Part shown: positions 1-8,845 of the stretch, in pieces
How the letters are laid out: each line of letters opens with the position of its first letter
Numbering within the stretch: the first letter of the stretch is position 1
NCBI RefSeq assembly: GCF_004916905.1
Contig: NZ_SDLV01000010.1
Span: 124,001 to 188,000 of the forward strand
Direction of reading: 5' to 3'
DNA from: Chryseobacterium candidae
Lineage (GTDB): Bacteria; Bacteroidota; Bacteroidia; Flavobacteriales; Weeksellaceae
Length of the DNA stretch: 64,000 nucleotides
Program-made: the position numbers and the translations under genes
The notes under the pieces: model-generated
What the model was told of the DNA's origin: nothing
Databases searched by the model: none
The model's input: the letters and a program-made list of their open reading frames with translations, nothing else

Positions 1-602
1 TTTATGAACTGATTAAAGATCACGATATTTATTTAATTTCTGAAGAAATCTATGATACTTATTGTTATGATGAAACTGAACATTACAGTTCTTTCATCCA
101 TCGTGAACTCAGGGAAAAGACTTTCTGTATTTTTTCTTTTGGTAAAATGTTTCATACTTCCGGCTGGAAAGTGAGTTATATGCTCGCTTCTGAAAGTTTA
201 ACCACAAGATTTCAATGTCATCAGCAGTATATTTCTTACAGTGCGAATGCTCCGGCACAATATGCTATCGCAAAATATCTCGATATATTCAATCCGGATA
301 TCAATAAAAAACTCATGCAAAGGAAAAGAGATATTTTTAATGAAATGATTAAAGAAACACCTTTTCTGATTGAACAACCAGCCGAAGGAAGTGTTTTTCA
401 GGTGGTAAATTTCAGAAATATTTCTAAAAGCATGACGGATGTAGAATTTTCGAAATGGCTTACTATTGAGAAGAAGGTTTCCTGCCTTCCGCTTTCTGCT
501 TTCTATAATTCAAGGCAAAATTCTGATTATGTAAGGTTTAGTTTTGCTAAAAAAGATGAATTGATTATTCAGGCACTGGAACATTTAAAAAGGAATCTTT
601 GA
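1..602 (+). CDS. PLP-dependent aminotransferase, methionine aminotransferase (YbdL)-like, 3' part
   Basis: The gene enters from the left edge. The open frame runs from base 3 to the TGA at 600-602, about 199 residues, and the ATG at 147 is internal. The Schiff-base lysine lies in SFGKMFHTSGWK (lysine codon 144-146), the form seen in class I aminotransferases of the kynurenine/methionine type, where GWK replaces the commoner GWR. These cytoplasmic enzymes transaminate methionine or aromatic amino acids with a 2-oxo acid. Odd point: the motif that usually reads SDEVYE, whose Asp contacts the PLP ring nitrogen, reads SEEIYD here. The gene converges on the pyrophosphatase at 736. Family assignment is firm; the substrate is inferred. 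Confidence 0.82.
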   Translation, partial: YELIKDHDIYLISEEIYDTYCYDETEHYSSFIHRELREKTFCIFSFGKMFHTSGWKVSYMLASESLTTRFQCHQQYISYSANAPAQYAIAKYLDIFNPDINKKLMQRKRDIFNEMIKETPFLIEQPAEGSVFQVVNFRNISKSMTDVEFSKWLTIEKKVSCLPLSAFYNSRQNSDYVRFSFAKKDELIIQALEHLKRNL

Positions 603-607
603 TGTTT

Positions 608-640
608 CCCACAGACCGCACAGATTTTTACAGATAATGG
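608..640. repeat. Degenerate CACAGATT-type intergenic repeat
   Basis: Just after the aminotransferase stop the sequence repeats CACAGA/CGCACAGATT/TACAGAT motifs. Similar CGCAGATT words occur at 29679-29709 and 42652-42724. It looks like a decayed copy of a dispersed intergenic repeat. No coding potential was seen. Confidence 0.35.
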
Positions 641-686
641 TGGATATTTTTTGCATGTTTATATTTTTATGATTTGAATAGATCCG

Positions 687-714
687 AAAAAAGCACCGCC
701 GGAGCGATGCTTTT
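687..714 (-). terminator. Rho-independent terminator of hppA
   Basis: The arms AAAAGCA and TGCTTTT are extended by CGC/GCG around a CGGA loop, with one mismatch. On the minus strand the stem is followed by a run of six T, and it lies 22 bases past the hppA stop. It could also serve the convergent aminotransferase gene. Confidence 0.8.
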
Positions 715-735
715 CTAGTATATTTTATATTGATT

Positions 736-3468
736 TTAGAGAGCCAATACTCTTACGTCAATTCTTCTGTTTTTTGCTTTACATTCGTCAGTATCATTAG
801 CTTCACATACCGGATGCTGTGATCCATATCCTTCAGCTTCTATTCTGTCTGATGCAATCCCCAGCTCAAGAAGTTTGAGTTTGGCTGTCTGCGCTCTCAG
901 ATTGGATAATTTAAGATTACTATCCTCATTACCACTGTTGTCTGTATATCCGCCCAATTTTATTTTCAGATCCGGATAAGCATTTAAAATTTCTGACAAA
1001 GTATTCAATTGAAGTGCAGATTCTGCTTTCAGGTCGCTGGAACCGGTTTCAAAATAAAGGTTTTCAATAGTGTACCATTTATCAGGATCTAAAATCGATT
1101 TATCATTTTGTTTCACCATCGTATAAAGTTGGTAAAGCTGGCTTCCATCGCCTATGGCAATCGTTTTTCCTCCGTCCAGTTTTATTTTCTGAATATTTCC
1201 TGTTTCATACACAAAGTCTCCGTTTTCATTAAGATGTCCTTTAATTTCTCCCGGAACTACTGCAATTATTTTGGTATCAGCACCTACACCTGTTGCAGCG
1301 GTAGTTATCCCTGTAAGACTTTCAATTTTTGCTTTTCTGTTGGCCTCAATTTTATCTTTATGTAAAACAGCCAAAGTAGGTGCAATAACAAGAGAAACGA
1401 TGGACATTAGTTTGATCAGGATATTCATAGACGGCCCTGATGTATCTTTAAAAGGATCTCCTACTGTATCTCCTGTTACGGATGCTTTATGAGGTTCCGA
1501 ACCTTTGTAATAAGTCTGTCCATTGATATCAACTCCTTTTTCAAAAGATTTTTTGGCGTTATCCCAGGCACCTCCTGCGTTGTTCTGGAACATTCCCATT
1601 AACACACCACATACCGTAGCACCAGCCAGAAATCCTCCTAATACTTCAGGGCCGAAAATAAATCCGATTAATAAAGGGGAAACAATCGCAATCGCACCGG
1701 GCAGCATCATTTTTCTGATGGAAGCATCGGTAGAAATGGCAACGCATTTTTCATATTCAGGCTGTGCTTTCCCTTCCAGAATTCCGGGAATTTCGCGGAA
1801 CTGCCTTCTTACTTCTTCTACCATCGCCATTGCAGCCTGTCCCACTGCGGTAATTGCCAGTGATGAAAAGATAAATGGTATCATTCCGCCCACAAAAAGT
1901 CCGGCAAGAACGTCTGCTCTGTAAATATCAATACCATCAATACCTGCAATTCCTACAAAAGCTGCAAATAAAGCCAATGCCGTTAAAGCAGCTGAAGCAA
2001 TGGCAAATCCTTTTCCGGTAGCTGCGGTTGTATTTCCTACAGCATCCAGAATATCTGTTTTCTCACGTACTTCTTTGGGAAGTTCACTCATTTCGGCGAT
2101 ACCTCCTGCGTTATCTGCAATAGGCCCAAAAGCATCAATGGCAAGCTGCATGGCTGTAGTAGCCATCATTCCTGCTGCTGCAATAGCTACTCCGTAAAGT
2201 CCGGCGCACAGATAAGAACCATAAATTCCTCCTGCCAGTACAATAATCGGAAGTAAGGTAGATTCCATCCCAACGGAAAGTCCGCCGATAATATTGGTTG
2301 CATGCCCTGTAGAAGACTGTCTCACAATACTGGAAACCGGTCTTTTCCCCATAGCAGTGTAATATTCTGTAATAATACTCATTAAGGTTCCTACCACTAA
2401 TCCAACCATTATCGCTCCGAATACCCCCATTTTCGTAAATTCATGTCCTCTTAGAACCATTTTTTCAGGAAGGATATAAGTTACCAGGAAATAGGAAGCA
2501 ATGGCAGTAATTACAATACTTCCCCAGTTTCCAAGATTTAATGCATTCTGTACGCTGGAAGTGGATGAACCTTCATTGTCATTAATTTTTACAAATAAAG
2601 TTCCGATCATTGAAAATATAATTCCTGTTCCTGCAATCAGCATAGGTAAAAGAATTGGGGCAAAACCTCCGAAGGCATCATCAGAAATAGTTTCTCTGCC
2701 CAATACCATGGTGGCCAGAACTGTTGCTACGTAAGAACCAAAAAGGTCAGCTCCCATTCCCGCAACATCTCCTACGTTATCTCCTACGTTATCTGCAATG
2801 GTAGCAGGATTTCGGGGATCATCTTCAGGAATTCCGGCTTCTACTTTTCCCACAAGGTCTGCACCTACGTCTGCTGCTTTTGTATAGATACCACCTCCTA
2901 CTCTTGCAAAAAGAGCAATAGATTCAGCTCCAAGAGAAAATCCGGTAAGAATTTCAATTGTTCTTTCCATTTCGTGGGAATCTACTGTGGCTTCAGGGGC
3001 AAAAATCTGTTTAATAATAAGAAACAAAGCTCCCAAACCTAAAACAGCAAGCCCAGCTACTCCCATTCCCATCACAGAACCTCCGGTAAAAGATACTTTA
3101 AGGGCATTTGAGAGTGAAGTTCTTGCTGCTTCTGCCGTCCTCACATTGGCTTTGGTAGCTATTTTCATCCCGATAAAGCCTGCACATGCTGAGAACACAG
3201 CTCCTACCACGAAAGCAAGCCCGATACTCCAGTGTGAATTGGCATTCGTTGATCCCATTACTGCTAACAGAATGGCGACGACTACCACAAAGTACATTAA
3301 GATTTTGTATTCAGCCTTTAGAAAAGCCATTGCACCGTCTGCAATATGACCGCTGATTGTTTTCATTTTTTCATTTCCGGCATTCTGTTTATTAACCCAG
3401 TTGCTCTGAAGAAATGTATAAAGCAAAGCTATGACACCAAAAACTGGCACTAACATAAATAGATCCAT
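736..3468 (-). CDS. hppA: Membrane ion-translocating pyrophosphatase with C-terminal OmpA-like domain
   Basis: This integral inner-membrane pyrophosphatase hydrolyses PPi and pumps Na+ and/or H+ out of the cell. The first ~690 residues are the multi-spanning pump. The PPi/Mg site is the stretch from [15 protein letters not shown] to GD at residues 216-234. Residue 482 in [11 protein letters not shown] is Ala, where K+-independent enzymes have Lys, so a K+-dependent, probably Na+-pumping, subtype is inferred. The protein is 910 residues, about 200 more than ordinary family members. Residues ~799-910 form an OmpA-like peptidoglycan-binding domain: Asp843 in GGYTD and Arg858 in NLRAQ match the residues that bind diaminopimelate in OmpA. 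The family C-terminus faces the periplasm, so the fusion is topologically sensible. The start is the ATG at 3468. Confidence 0.93.
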   Translation of the reverse strand: MDLFMLVPVFGVIALLYTFLQSNWVNKQNAGNEKMKTISGHIADGAMAFLKAEYKILMYFVVVVAILLAVMGSTNANSHWSIGLAFVVGAVFSACAGFIGMKIATKANVRTAEAARTSLSNALKVSFTGGSVMGMGVAGLAVLGLGALFLIIKQIFAPEATVDSHEMERTIEILTGFSLGAESIALFARVGGGIYTKAADVGADLVGKVEAGIPEDDPRNPATIADNVGDNVGDVAGMGADLFGSYVATVLATMVLGRETISDDAFGGFAPILLPMLIAGTGIIFSMIGTLFVKINDNEGSSTSSVQNALNLGNWGSIVITAIASYFLVTYILPEKMVLRGHEFTKMGVFGAIMVGLVVGTLMSIITEYYTAMGKRPVSSIVRQSSTGHATNIIGGLSVGMESTLLPIIVLAGGIYGSYLCAGLYGVAIAAAGMMATTAMQLAIDAFGPIADNAGGIAEMSELPKEVREKTDILDAVGNTTAATGKGFAIASAALTALALFAAFVGIAGIDGIDIYRADVLAGLFVGGMIPFIFSSLAITAVGQAAMAMVEEVRRQFREIPGILEGKAQPEYEKCVAISTDASIRKMMLPGAIAIVSPLLIGFIFGPEVLGGFLAGATVCGVLMGMFQNNAGGAWDNAKKSFEKGVDINGQTYYKGSEPHKASVTGDTVGDPFKDTSGPSMNILIKLMSIVSLVIAPTLAVLHKDKIEANRKAKIESLTGITTAATGVGADTKIIAVVPGEIKGHLNENGDFVYETGNIQKIKLDGGKTIAIGDGSQLYQLYTMVKQNDKSILDPDKWYTIENLYFETGSSDLKAESALQLNTLSEILNAYPDLKIKLGGYTDNSGNEDSNLKLSNLRAQTAKLKLLELGIASDRIEAEGYGSQHPVCEANDTDECKAKNRRIDVRVLAL

Positions 3469-3566
3469 AGTTTATTATTTTATATTAAAAAATTGAGATT
3501 AGTCTTATAAATATAATGAAATTATAAACACATAATAAAATTCACTAATAATAATCTATTATTTTG

Positions 3567-3574
3567 TAAATTTG
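3567..3574 (+). promoter_or_regulatory. Bacteroidota -7 element (TAAATTTG) for the amidohydrolase
   Basis: TAAATTTG matches the Bacteroidota TAnnTTTG -7 consensus and lies 33 bases before the ATG at 3608. No good -33 TTG is visible at the usual spacing. Confidence 0.45.
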
Positions 3575-3607
3575 TTTCTCACCATGATTTGAATTAATTA
3601 TTTATTT

Positions 3608-5329
3608 ATGAAAAAGATACTATATACTCTTCTTTTATCTGCAGGCATAAGCAGCTGTCATAATAAGATACCTCATGAAAAAGCTGAGATACTCTATTTT
3701 GGAGGTCCTATTATTACAATGGAAGATTCTTCTCCCCAGGTTGAAGCTGTAGCCGTTAAAGATGGTAAAATACTTTTTGCCGGAACAAAATCGGATGCAG
3801 AGCGTTTCTCAGAGCCAGCCACCAAAATGATTAATCTCAATGGAAAAACCCTTCTTCCGGGGTTTATAGATGTTCATGGACATCTTACTTCAAGAGCCGG
3901 GATGATGGATGCTGTAGACCTATCTCCGGAACCTTATGGCACAGTGAATTCAATTAAAGATTTACAGACTACGATTAAGAAATTCATTAAAGACAATACA
4001 AGTACAGATCAACAGCCGGTTATCGGAAATGGGTATGATGATGCGATTATGGCGGAACACCGTCATCCTACCAAAACGGAACTGGATGACATTAGCAAAA
4101 CCAATCCTATTATTGTTATTCATGCCTCAGGTCATGCCAGTGTAGCAAACAGTGCAATGCTGCAACTTCTGGGAATAACAGATGCATCAAAAGATCCTGA
4201 AGGAGGACACATCGGCAGGGATAAAAAGACAGGAAAACTGAATGGAAAATTAGAAGAGAATGCGAGTTTCACCGCTTTATTGACCTTAATGGAAAAAATG
4301 AATAAAGGCAAAGATACTCATGCTCATGCCATAAAAAATCTGATGAAAGCCCAGGATGAATGGCTCAGCTACGGACAGACTACTATTTGTGATGGGAGAA
4401 CTATGGGAGAAAGTGTTGCTTTATTAGAAAAAGCAGCGTCCCAACATCTTTTTAAAGCCGATATCGTTTACTTTCCCGATTATGAGTATTTCAAAAAGGA
4501 TTTAAGCCGTTTCAAACCGAAGTATATGAAATATGAAAATCACTTGAAACTGGCAGGGTTTAAATTTTCTGATGATGGTTCTCCACAAGGTAAAACGGCG
4601 TGGCTTACCCAGCCTTATTTAGTGCCACCTGAAGGCCAGTCTAAAGATTACAAAGGATTTCCCATCTTCACGGATGAAATTTTATATAACGATCTGAAAA
4701 TACTTTTTCAAAATCATATCACCGCACAGCTTCATGTGAACGGAGATGCCGCAATTGATCAGGCTATACGCGTTATTGAAAGATTAAAAGATGAAAATAT
4801 TTACAAACCGGAATTGCGTGCAACATTAATTCATGTACAAAACAGCCGCCCCGATCATATTCAAAAGATAAAAGAATTGGGTGTAATTCCTTCTTACTTT
4901 TCTACTCATGCGTATTTATGGGGAGACTGGCATTATTCAAGTGTTTTTGGCCCTGAAAGAGCTGCTTTTATAAGTCCGGCCAACTCAGCATTAAAAACAG
5001 GAATTACGTTTACCATTCATCATGATGCCCCGGTTACACCACCAGACCTGATTACTGCTGTATACGCAGCAGTGAATAGAAAGACGCGTTCAGGAATGAT
5101 TTTAGGATCCAATGAAAGGATCACTCCCATAGAAGCTTTAAAAGCAATTACCATTAATGGAGCATATCAATTGCAGGAAGAAGACAGAAAAGGTTCTATT
5201 AAAGCAGGTAAAATAGCTGACTTTGTTATTCTGGATCAGAATCCTTTAACGATAAGTCCTGAAAATCTCAGAAACATTAAGGTTCTTGAAACTATAAAAG
5301 AAGGAAATTCAGTATACAAAAGAAACTAA
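3608..5329 (+). CDS. Amidohydrolase family lipoprotein (YtcJ-like)
   Basis: This 573-residue protein begins with a lipoprotein signal ending ISSC (Cys17), so it is probably anchored in the outer membrane or periplasm. The body is an amidohydrolase-3 (YtcJ-type) TIM barrel: an early GKTLLPGFIDVHGH segment carries the HxH metal ligands, later His and Asp ligands follow (HVNGDAA, HHDAPVTPPD), and the end has the typical beta-sandwich strand with GSIKAGKIADFVILD. The family hydrolyses C-N bonds in amides or cyclic amides; the substrate here is unknown. The gene is monocistronic and lies between the membrane and soluble pyrophosphatase genes, with no obvious functional link to them. Confidence 0.88.
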   Translation: MKKILYTLLLSAGISSCHNKIPHEKAEILYFGGPIITMEDSSPQVEAVAVKDGKILFAGTKSDAERFSEPATKMINLNGKTLLPGFIDVHGHLTSRAGMMDAVDLSPEPYGTVNSIKDLQTTIKKFIKDNTSTDQQPVIGNGYDDAIMAEHRHPTKTELDDISKTNPIIVIHASGHASVANSAMLQLLGITDASKDPEGGHIGRDKKTGKLNGKLEENASFTALLTLMEKMNKGKDTHAHAIKNLMKAQDEWLSYGQTTICDGRTMGESVALLEKAASQHLFKADIVYFPDYEYFKKDLSRFKPKYMKYENHLKLAGFKFSDDGSPQGKTAWLTQPYLVPPEGQSKDYKGFPIFTDEILYNDLKILFQNHITAQLHVNGDAAIDQAIRVIERLKDENIYKPELRATLIHVQNSRPDHIQKIKELGVIPSYFSTHAYLWGDWHYSSVFGPERAAFISPANSALKTGITFTIHHDAPVTPPDLITAVYAAVNRKTRSGMILGSNERITPIEALKAITINGAYQLQEEDRKGSIKAGKIADFVILDQNPLTISPENLRNIKVLETIKEGNSVYKRN

Positions 5330-5361
5330 TTCTATTGATATATCACAAAATATTCACAAAG

Positions 5362-5392
5362 AAAAAGCAGATGAAAATTCATCTGCTTTTTT
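5362..5392. terminator. Bidirectional terminator between amidohydrolase and ppa
   Basis: A perfect stem (AAAAAGCAGATGAA / TTCATCTGCTTTTT) has a two-base AA loop and T or A runs on both sides. It sits between convergent genes and can stop transcription from both. Confidence 0.88.
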
Positions 5393-5413
5393 GTATGCCT
5401 TGGGAAAACAATC

Positions 5414-6025
5414 TTATCCTCCGAATTTTTCTGCGTAATCAGCCTGAGAAGCTTTGATCACTTTTCTTGCGTGCTCAGCTCCGTAAACTTCCTGGATTCT
5501 GCATTTTGCAGGCTCATCCGGTAAGTTTTTATACGTCAGGAAGTAGTGCATTAATCTTCTCACTTCAGCTTCCGGTAATTCAGAAATATCTCTGAAATGT
5601 CCGAAAGCGTGGTCATTGATCATTACGGCAACAATTTTATCATCCGCTTCACCTCCGTCTATCATTTTGAAACCACCAATTGGAATAGCTTCCATCAATA
5701 AACCTCCTGCGTGGATATTGTGAGAACTTAAAACACAGATATCAAGCGGGTCATGATCTCCCATTGTTACATCATCAGCTCCGGCCTCTATAGCAAGTTT
5801 CATAACTTCATTGTGGCAGTAAGTTCTTGGAACAAAACCATATAAAGCAGGGATAATGTTAGAAAATTTCTGTGGCCTGTCTACCTTCAAATATCCTGTT
5901 TCTTTATCTACTTCATATTTAATAGTATCTGAAGGAACAATTTCCACAAATACGTTTACAACATTTGGCGCATCTTCTCCTGCAGAAATTCCGTGCCATG
6001 GATGTGCTTTAAAATTTGGAATCAT
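5414..6025 (-). CDS. ppa: Soluble inorganic pyrophosphatase (family I)
   Basis: This 203-residue cytoplasmic enzyme hydrolyses PPi to two phosphates and drives biosynthetic reactions forward. Family I features are EIVPSDTIKYEVDKETG near the N-terminus, YGFVPRTYC, and the acidic signature GDHDPLDICVLS, whose three Asp residues bind Mg2+. The second position of the signature is His rather than the usual Gly or Ser. GGFKMIDGGEADDKIVAV follows. Length is normal. The ATG at 6025 is the first in frame before the conserved N-terminus. A membrane pyrophosphatase is encoded 2 kb away. Confidence 0.95.
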   Translation of the reverse strand: MIPNFKAHPWHGISAGEDAPNVVNVFVEIVPSDTIKYEVDKETGYLKVDRPQKFSNIIPALYGFVPRTYCHNEVMKLAIEAGADDVTMGDHDPLDICVLSSHNIHAGGLLMEAIPIGGFKMIDGGEADDKIVAVMINDHAFGHFRDISELPEAEVRRLMHYFLTYKNLPDEPAKCRIQEVYGAEHARKVIKASQADYAEKFGG

Positions 6026-6043
6026 TATTTATCTGTTATTTTT

Positions 6044-6556
6044 TTAAGTTATTATTAAAATTTCTTTTCTTAAATCTTCAATAGTTTCAGCAATATAATC
6101 GTTGCTTTCCATATAGTTCATGATGAAAATCGTTTTGAACTCATCCAGCTGAACATCTCCTTTCAATCCGTCATACGTTTTATGAAGCAGTTCTATAATG
6201 GCATTCTTTGAGTCTACAATGTTCTTCCATGAGTTTTTTGTGATGTATAACTGCTGTGAAGAGTTATACTCAAATTCTTCATTGATTGCCTTTTCCGTAA
6301 GGAAAATAAATTCATGAACAGCCAGTTCTCTGTCAAATCTCTGTATAAGGTTTGACGGTTTCATTCTATCCAGAAATAGTGTCATTCTTTCATAAGAATG
6401 TGCTTTGTTCTCTGAATTTGATTTCACAGTGAGTAGTTTGATTTCCTGGTTCTTAAGAGTAATGTATGAATGTACAAATTGTCTAAGCAAAACCAGAAAA
6501 GGAATTGCAATAATCAATGCAAATGCATAGGGTAAATATCCTGAGAGACTCGTCAT
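6044..6556 (-). CDS. Membrane-anchored protein of unknown function
   Basis: I do not recognise a characterised family. I place the start at the ATG at 6556 (170 residues), because the longer frame needs a TTG inside a likely promoter. Residues ~8-30 are one hydrophobic segment, followed by a mostly helical, charged domain of ~130 residues ending ETIEDLRKEILIIT. This predicts a single-pass inner-membrane protein with its bulk in the cytoplasm. It lies between a polytopic membrane protein and ppa. It probably has its own promoter at 6569-6576, overlapping the gap to the upstream gene. Confidence 0.7.
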   Translation of the reverse strand: MTSLSGYLPYAFALIIAIPFLVLLRQFVHSYITLKNQEIKLLTVKSNSENKAHSYERMTLFLDRMKPSNLIQRFDRELAVHEFIFLTEKAINEEFEYNSSQQLYITKNSWKNIVDSKNAIIELLHKTYDGLKGDVQLDEFKTIFIMNYMESNDYIAETIEDLRKEILIIT

Positions 6557-6568
6557 AATTTTAGACTG

Positions 6569-6576
6569 CAAAATTA
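6569..6576 (-). promoter_or_regulatory. -7 element (TAATTTTG) for the 6044-6556 gene
   Basis: On the minus strand TAATTTTG is followed after 12 bases by the ATG at 6556. It supports choosing that start over the upstream TTG. Confidence 0.45.
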
Positions 6577-6580
6577 CTAA

Positions 6581-7756
6581 TTATTTTCCGTCTTCTAAAG
6601 AGTTTTTAAAGATATCCACTTTAGAAATTTGTATATACACCAATGCAAGGATAATTAAAAGATAAAAGCCAAGCATCATCCTGTTTACCAGAGACGGAAA
6701 AACCAAAAATCTCAACATAACAGTTCCATAAATAATCGCAAAAAACAAGATCTGGGCCTGGCTTTTTTTATTATAAAATGAAAAACGATCAGCCAAAATA
6801 ATCACGATAAAAATCAATAAGACTGGAAAATAGGAAGAGTTGAATTCCAACATTATATTGCCTTTAATAAAGTGAATATAATCTGCAAAGGAAAACGGAT
6901 CAGGCTGTGAAACAGGATAGATCTGAACTTTGGTAAACTGATTCATAAAAAGTGCAGACCATGAAACCTGATTAAAAAACTGTATTAAAAAGAAGGAAAG
7001 AAACAGATAGCCATATGATATCAATAATGGAGCTGTTTTAACCTGAAGTCTGTTTCTGTAAAAATAAATAAGAGCATACATGAATGAATAAAGAATGAAA
7101 TATTCCGGTCTTGTGAATACACACAGCATGGCCAATATGCCTGCGAAAAAGAAATTTTTTCTTATTAAAAATACATAAAAGCTCAGAAGAAGCAACAGAC
7201 ATGATAAAGAATCTGCAGAAACATGTCGGGCCGACTCTGGCAAAGGCTTGAACAGTGAAATTAAAACAGTAAGGATGAAGGCAAGAGGATAATTTCTAAG
7301 AATTTTTATCAAAAAGCTGAAAATCAGAATCAGAATCAATGCATAAGAGATAACTGAAATCAGGGATATAGAGGCAGAAGCACTGAAACCCATTTTAAAG
7401 AATGACCAGCTGATAAAGTTATAAAAGGGTTTCACCACAAAAAGCTGCAGCTCTTCTTCATAAGCTTTAGGATTTTGCGAGATAATTTTATAATAAGTAC
7501 TTTCGCCTTCTGCAACTTCTTTCACCATCGGATCTACAGGACCTAATCCTGCAAAATCGGGATTCTTTTCCCTCAGTTCTTCATAAACCTTCTGATGAAT
7601 TTCTTCAATTTTCATTTCAGGATATTCCGTTTTATAGATCAGTCCCATATAGGCTTCCATATCAGTGTTGTAATAATGGTGGGTATACAGGTAGTATGAC
7701 ATGGCGCATACATACATTGAAAATATAAAAACAAGAATATTCTTCTTTTTTTCCAT
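6581..7756 (-). CDS. Polytopic membrane protein, possibly GT-C-type glycosyltransferase
   Basis: This 391-residue protein has an N-terminal membrane segment and a soluble loop of about 100 residues, followed by eight or more hydrophobic segments. The topology (one helix, a long extracytoplasmic loop carrying an acidic motif NTDMEAY soon after the first helix, then many helices) recalls GT-C glycosyltransferases that use lipid-linked sugars. No diagnostic catalytic motif is clear, so this is inference from architecture. The upstream PhyH-like gene is on the same strand, and the cluster may concern cell-surface or lipid modification. Confidence 0.6.
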   Translation of the reverse strand: MEKKKNILVFIFSMYVCAMSYYLYTHHYYNTDMEAYMGLIYKTEYPEMKIEEIHQKVYEELREKNPDFAGLGPVDPMVKEVAEGESTYYKIISQNPKAYEEELQLFVVKPFYNFISWSFFKMGFSASASISLISVISYALILILIFSFLIKILRNYPLAFILTVLISLFKPLPESARHVSADSLSCLLLLLSFYVFLIRKNFFFAGILAMLCVFTRPEYFILYSFMYALIYFYRNRLQVKTAPLLISYGYLFLSFFLIQFFNQVSWSALFMNQFTKVQIYPVSQPDPFSFADYIHFIKGNIMLEFNSSYFPVLLIFIVIILADRFSFYNKKSQAQILFFAIIYGTVMLRFLVFPSLVNRMMLGFYLLIILALVYIQISKVDIFKNSLEDGK

Positions 7757-7774
7757 ACACTGATATTAAAAATA

Positions 7775-7782
7775 CAAATGTA
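7775..7782 (-). promoter_or_regulatory. -7 element (TACATTTG) for the 6581-7756 gene
   Basis: A minus-strand TACATTTG lies 18 bases before the ATG at 7756. It fits TAnnTTTG; no -33 TTG is seen. Confidence 0.4.
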
Positions 7783-7839
7783 AAAAAACTATCCTGTAAA
7801 TGTGCTTATGGAAAGTTTTTATAAAGAAGGTTCTTCCCA

Positions 7840-8772
7840 TTAAAGTTCAAAAAGAGCGGGTCTTTGTGTTACTTCATGATAGCAAACACTATTTTCATCG
7901 AAGAAGTGGTATACAAGACTTTTTCTCGTTCTGTTTTTATCTGTGTGAGGTTCTCCACCATGAAGAATATTGGCATGCCAGATTAATAAATCCCCTTTTT
8001 TGGCTTTAAAAATTTCTTTTTTTAATCCTAATTCTTTTACTTTTTCCTCAAGAAAGGTTTCATACGCTCTGTAGCTTTTCTTTCCTATTTTCAGGGCTGT
8101 GCCTTCATTATCGTAATCAGAATTCAGGAAGTAAGGAAGTTTGTGGCTTTTAGGAATATAATGAAGCGCTCCGTTACTCTCATCTACATCTTCCAGGGCT
8201 ATCCATACTCCCAACAATCCACCTAACGGATAAGTAGTCATGTGAATACTGTCAGAATGGGTTTTCTGCTGACTTCCGTTAATGAAATTGATACTTTGGA
8301 AAAGTTTGGATTTTCCGTCAAGCAAAACAGATAAAAAGTCTAACAGTTCTTTATCACTTCCAATATTTTTAATGATTTCTGAATGATGAATCGCAAACAT
8401 CAGTTTTCCTCCGTAAATAAATTTCAAAGTCCCGTCCTCCATCAGTTTATCAATTTCAGTATTGATTTGATCCGCCGTTTCCGGAGTGAGGAAATTTCTC
8501 AGAATCATATAACCATTCTCATCGTACTGAAGAGCACTTTCTTTATTCTCTTCAGAAAGCTTCCTAAAAAAAGGAGTTTCCCTAAGTTTTGTATCATCTA
8601 GCGTTCTTTCCCTGGACGGAAGATGAGCAAAATCTTTACTCGAAATACTTGAAAAATAGTTCTTTTTGATTCCATATTTTTTATACAATGGAATATTGTG
8701 CTTTAATTTGTCCCTTTTAAACAAGTTATAAAGCATGTATGATAATTTGTACTGACGAATCTTTTGTAACAT
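7840..8772 (-). CDS. Phytanoyl-CoA dioxygenase (PhyH) family oxygenase
   Basis: This 310-residue protein belongs to the Fe(II)/2-oxoglutarate-dependent PhyH family. The iron ligands are visible as His172 and Asp174 (HSD) and His271 (in WHANILHGG). Arg283 (RTRKS) is placed to bind 2-oxoglutarate. The core also has GLLGVWIALEDVDESNGAL and IPKSH, both typical of the fold. Members hydroxylate fatty acyl-CoAs, amino acids or secondary metabolites; the substrate here cannot be read. It lies between a FemAB-like protein and a putative GT-C protein, suggesting small-molecule or envelope modification. Confidence 0.85.
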   Translation of the reverse strand: MLQKIRQYKLSYMLYNLFKRDKLKHNIPLYKKYGIKKNYFSSISSKDFAHLPSRERTLDDTKLRETPFFRKLSEENKESALQYDENGYMILRNFLTPETADQINTEIDKLMEDGTLKFIYGGKLMFAIHHSEIIKNIGSDKELLDFLSVLLDGKSKLFQSINFINGSQQKTHSDSIHMTTYPLGGLLGVWIALEDVDESNGALHYIPKSHKLPYFLNSDYDNEGTALKIGKKSYRAYETFLEEKVKELGLKKEIFKAKKGDLLIWHANILHGGEPHTDKNRTRKSLVYHFFDENSVCYHEVTQRPALFEL

Positions 8773-8845
8773 AACTGTTTTACTAAGTATTTTATAAAGT
8801 TACGGAATATTACTTAATTAGAACCAATCTAAACAATGCTTTTCA

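Noticed and set aside
987..3349. Several plus-strand open frames antisense to hppA
   Set aside because: They lie fully inside a well-supported gene on the other strand, are rich in Pro/Ala/Thr from the reverse of membrane-helix codons and show no family motif.
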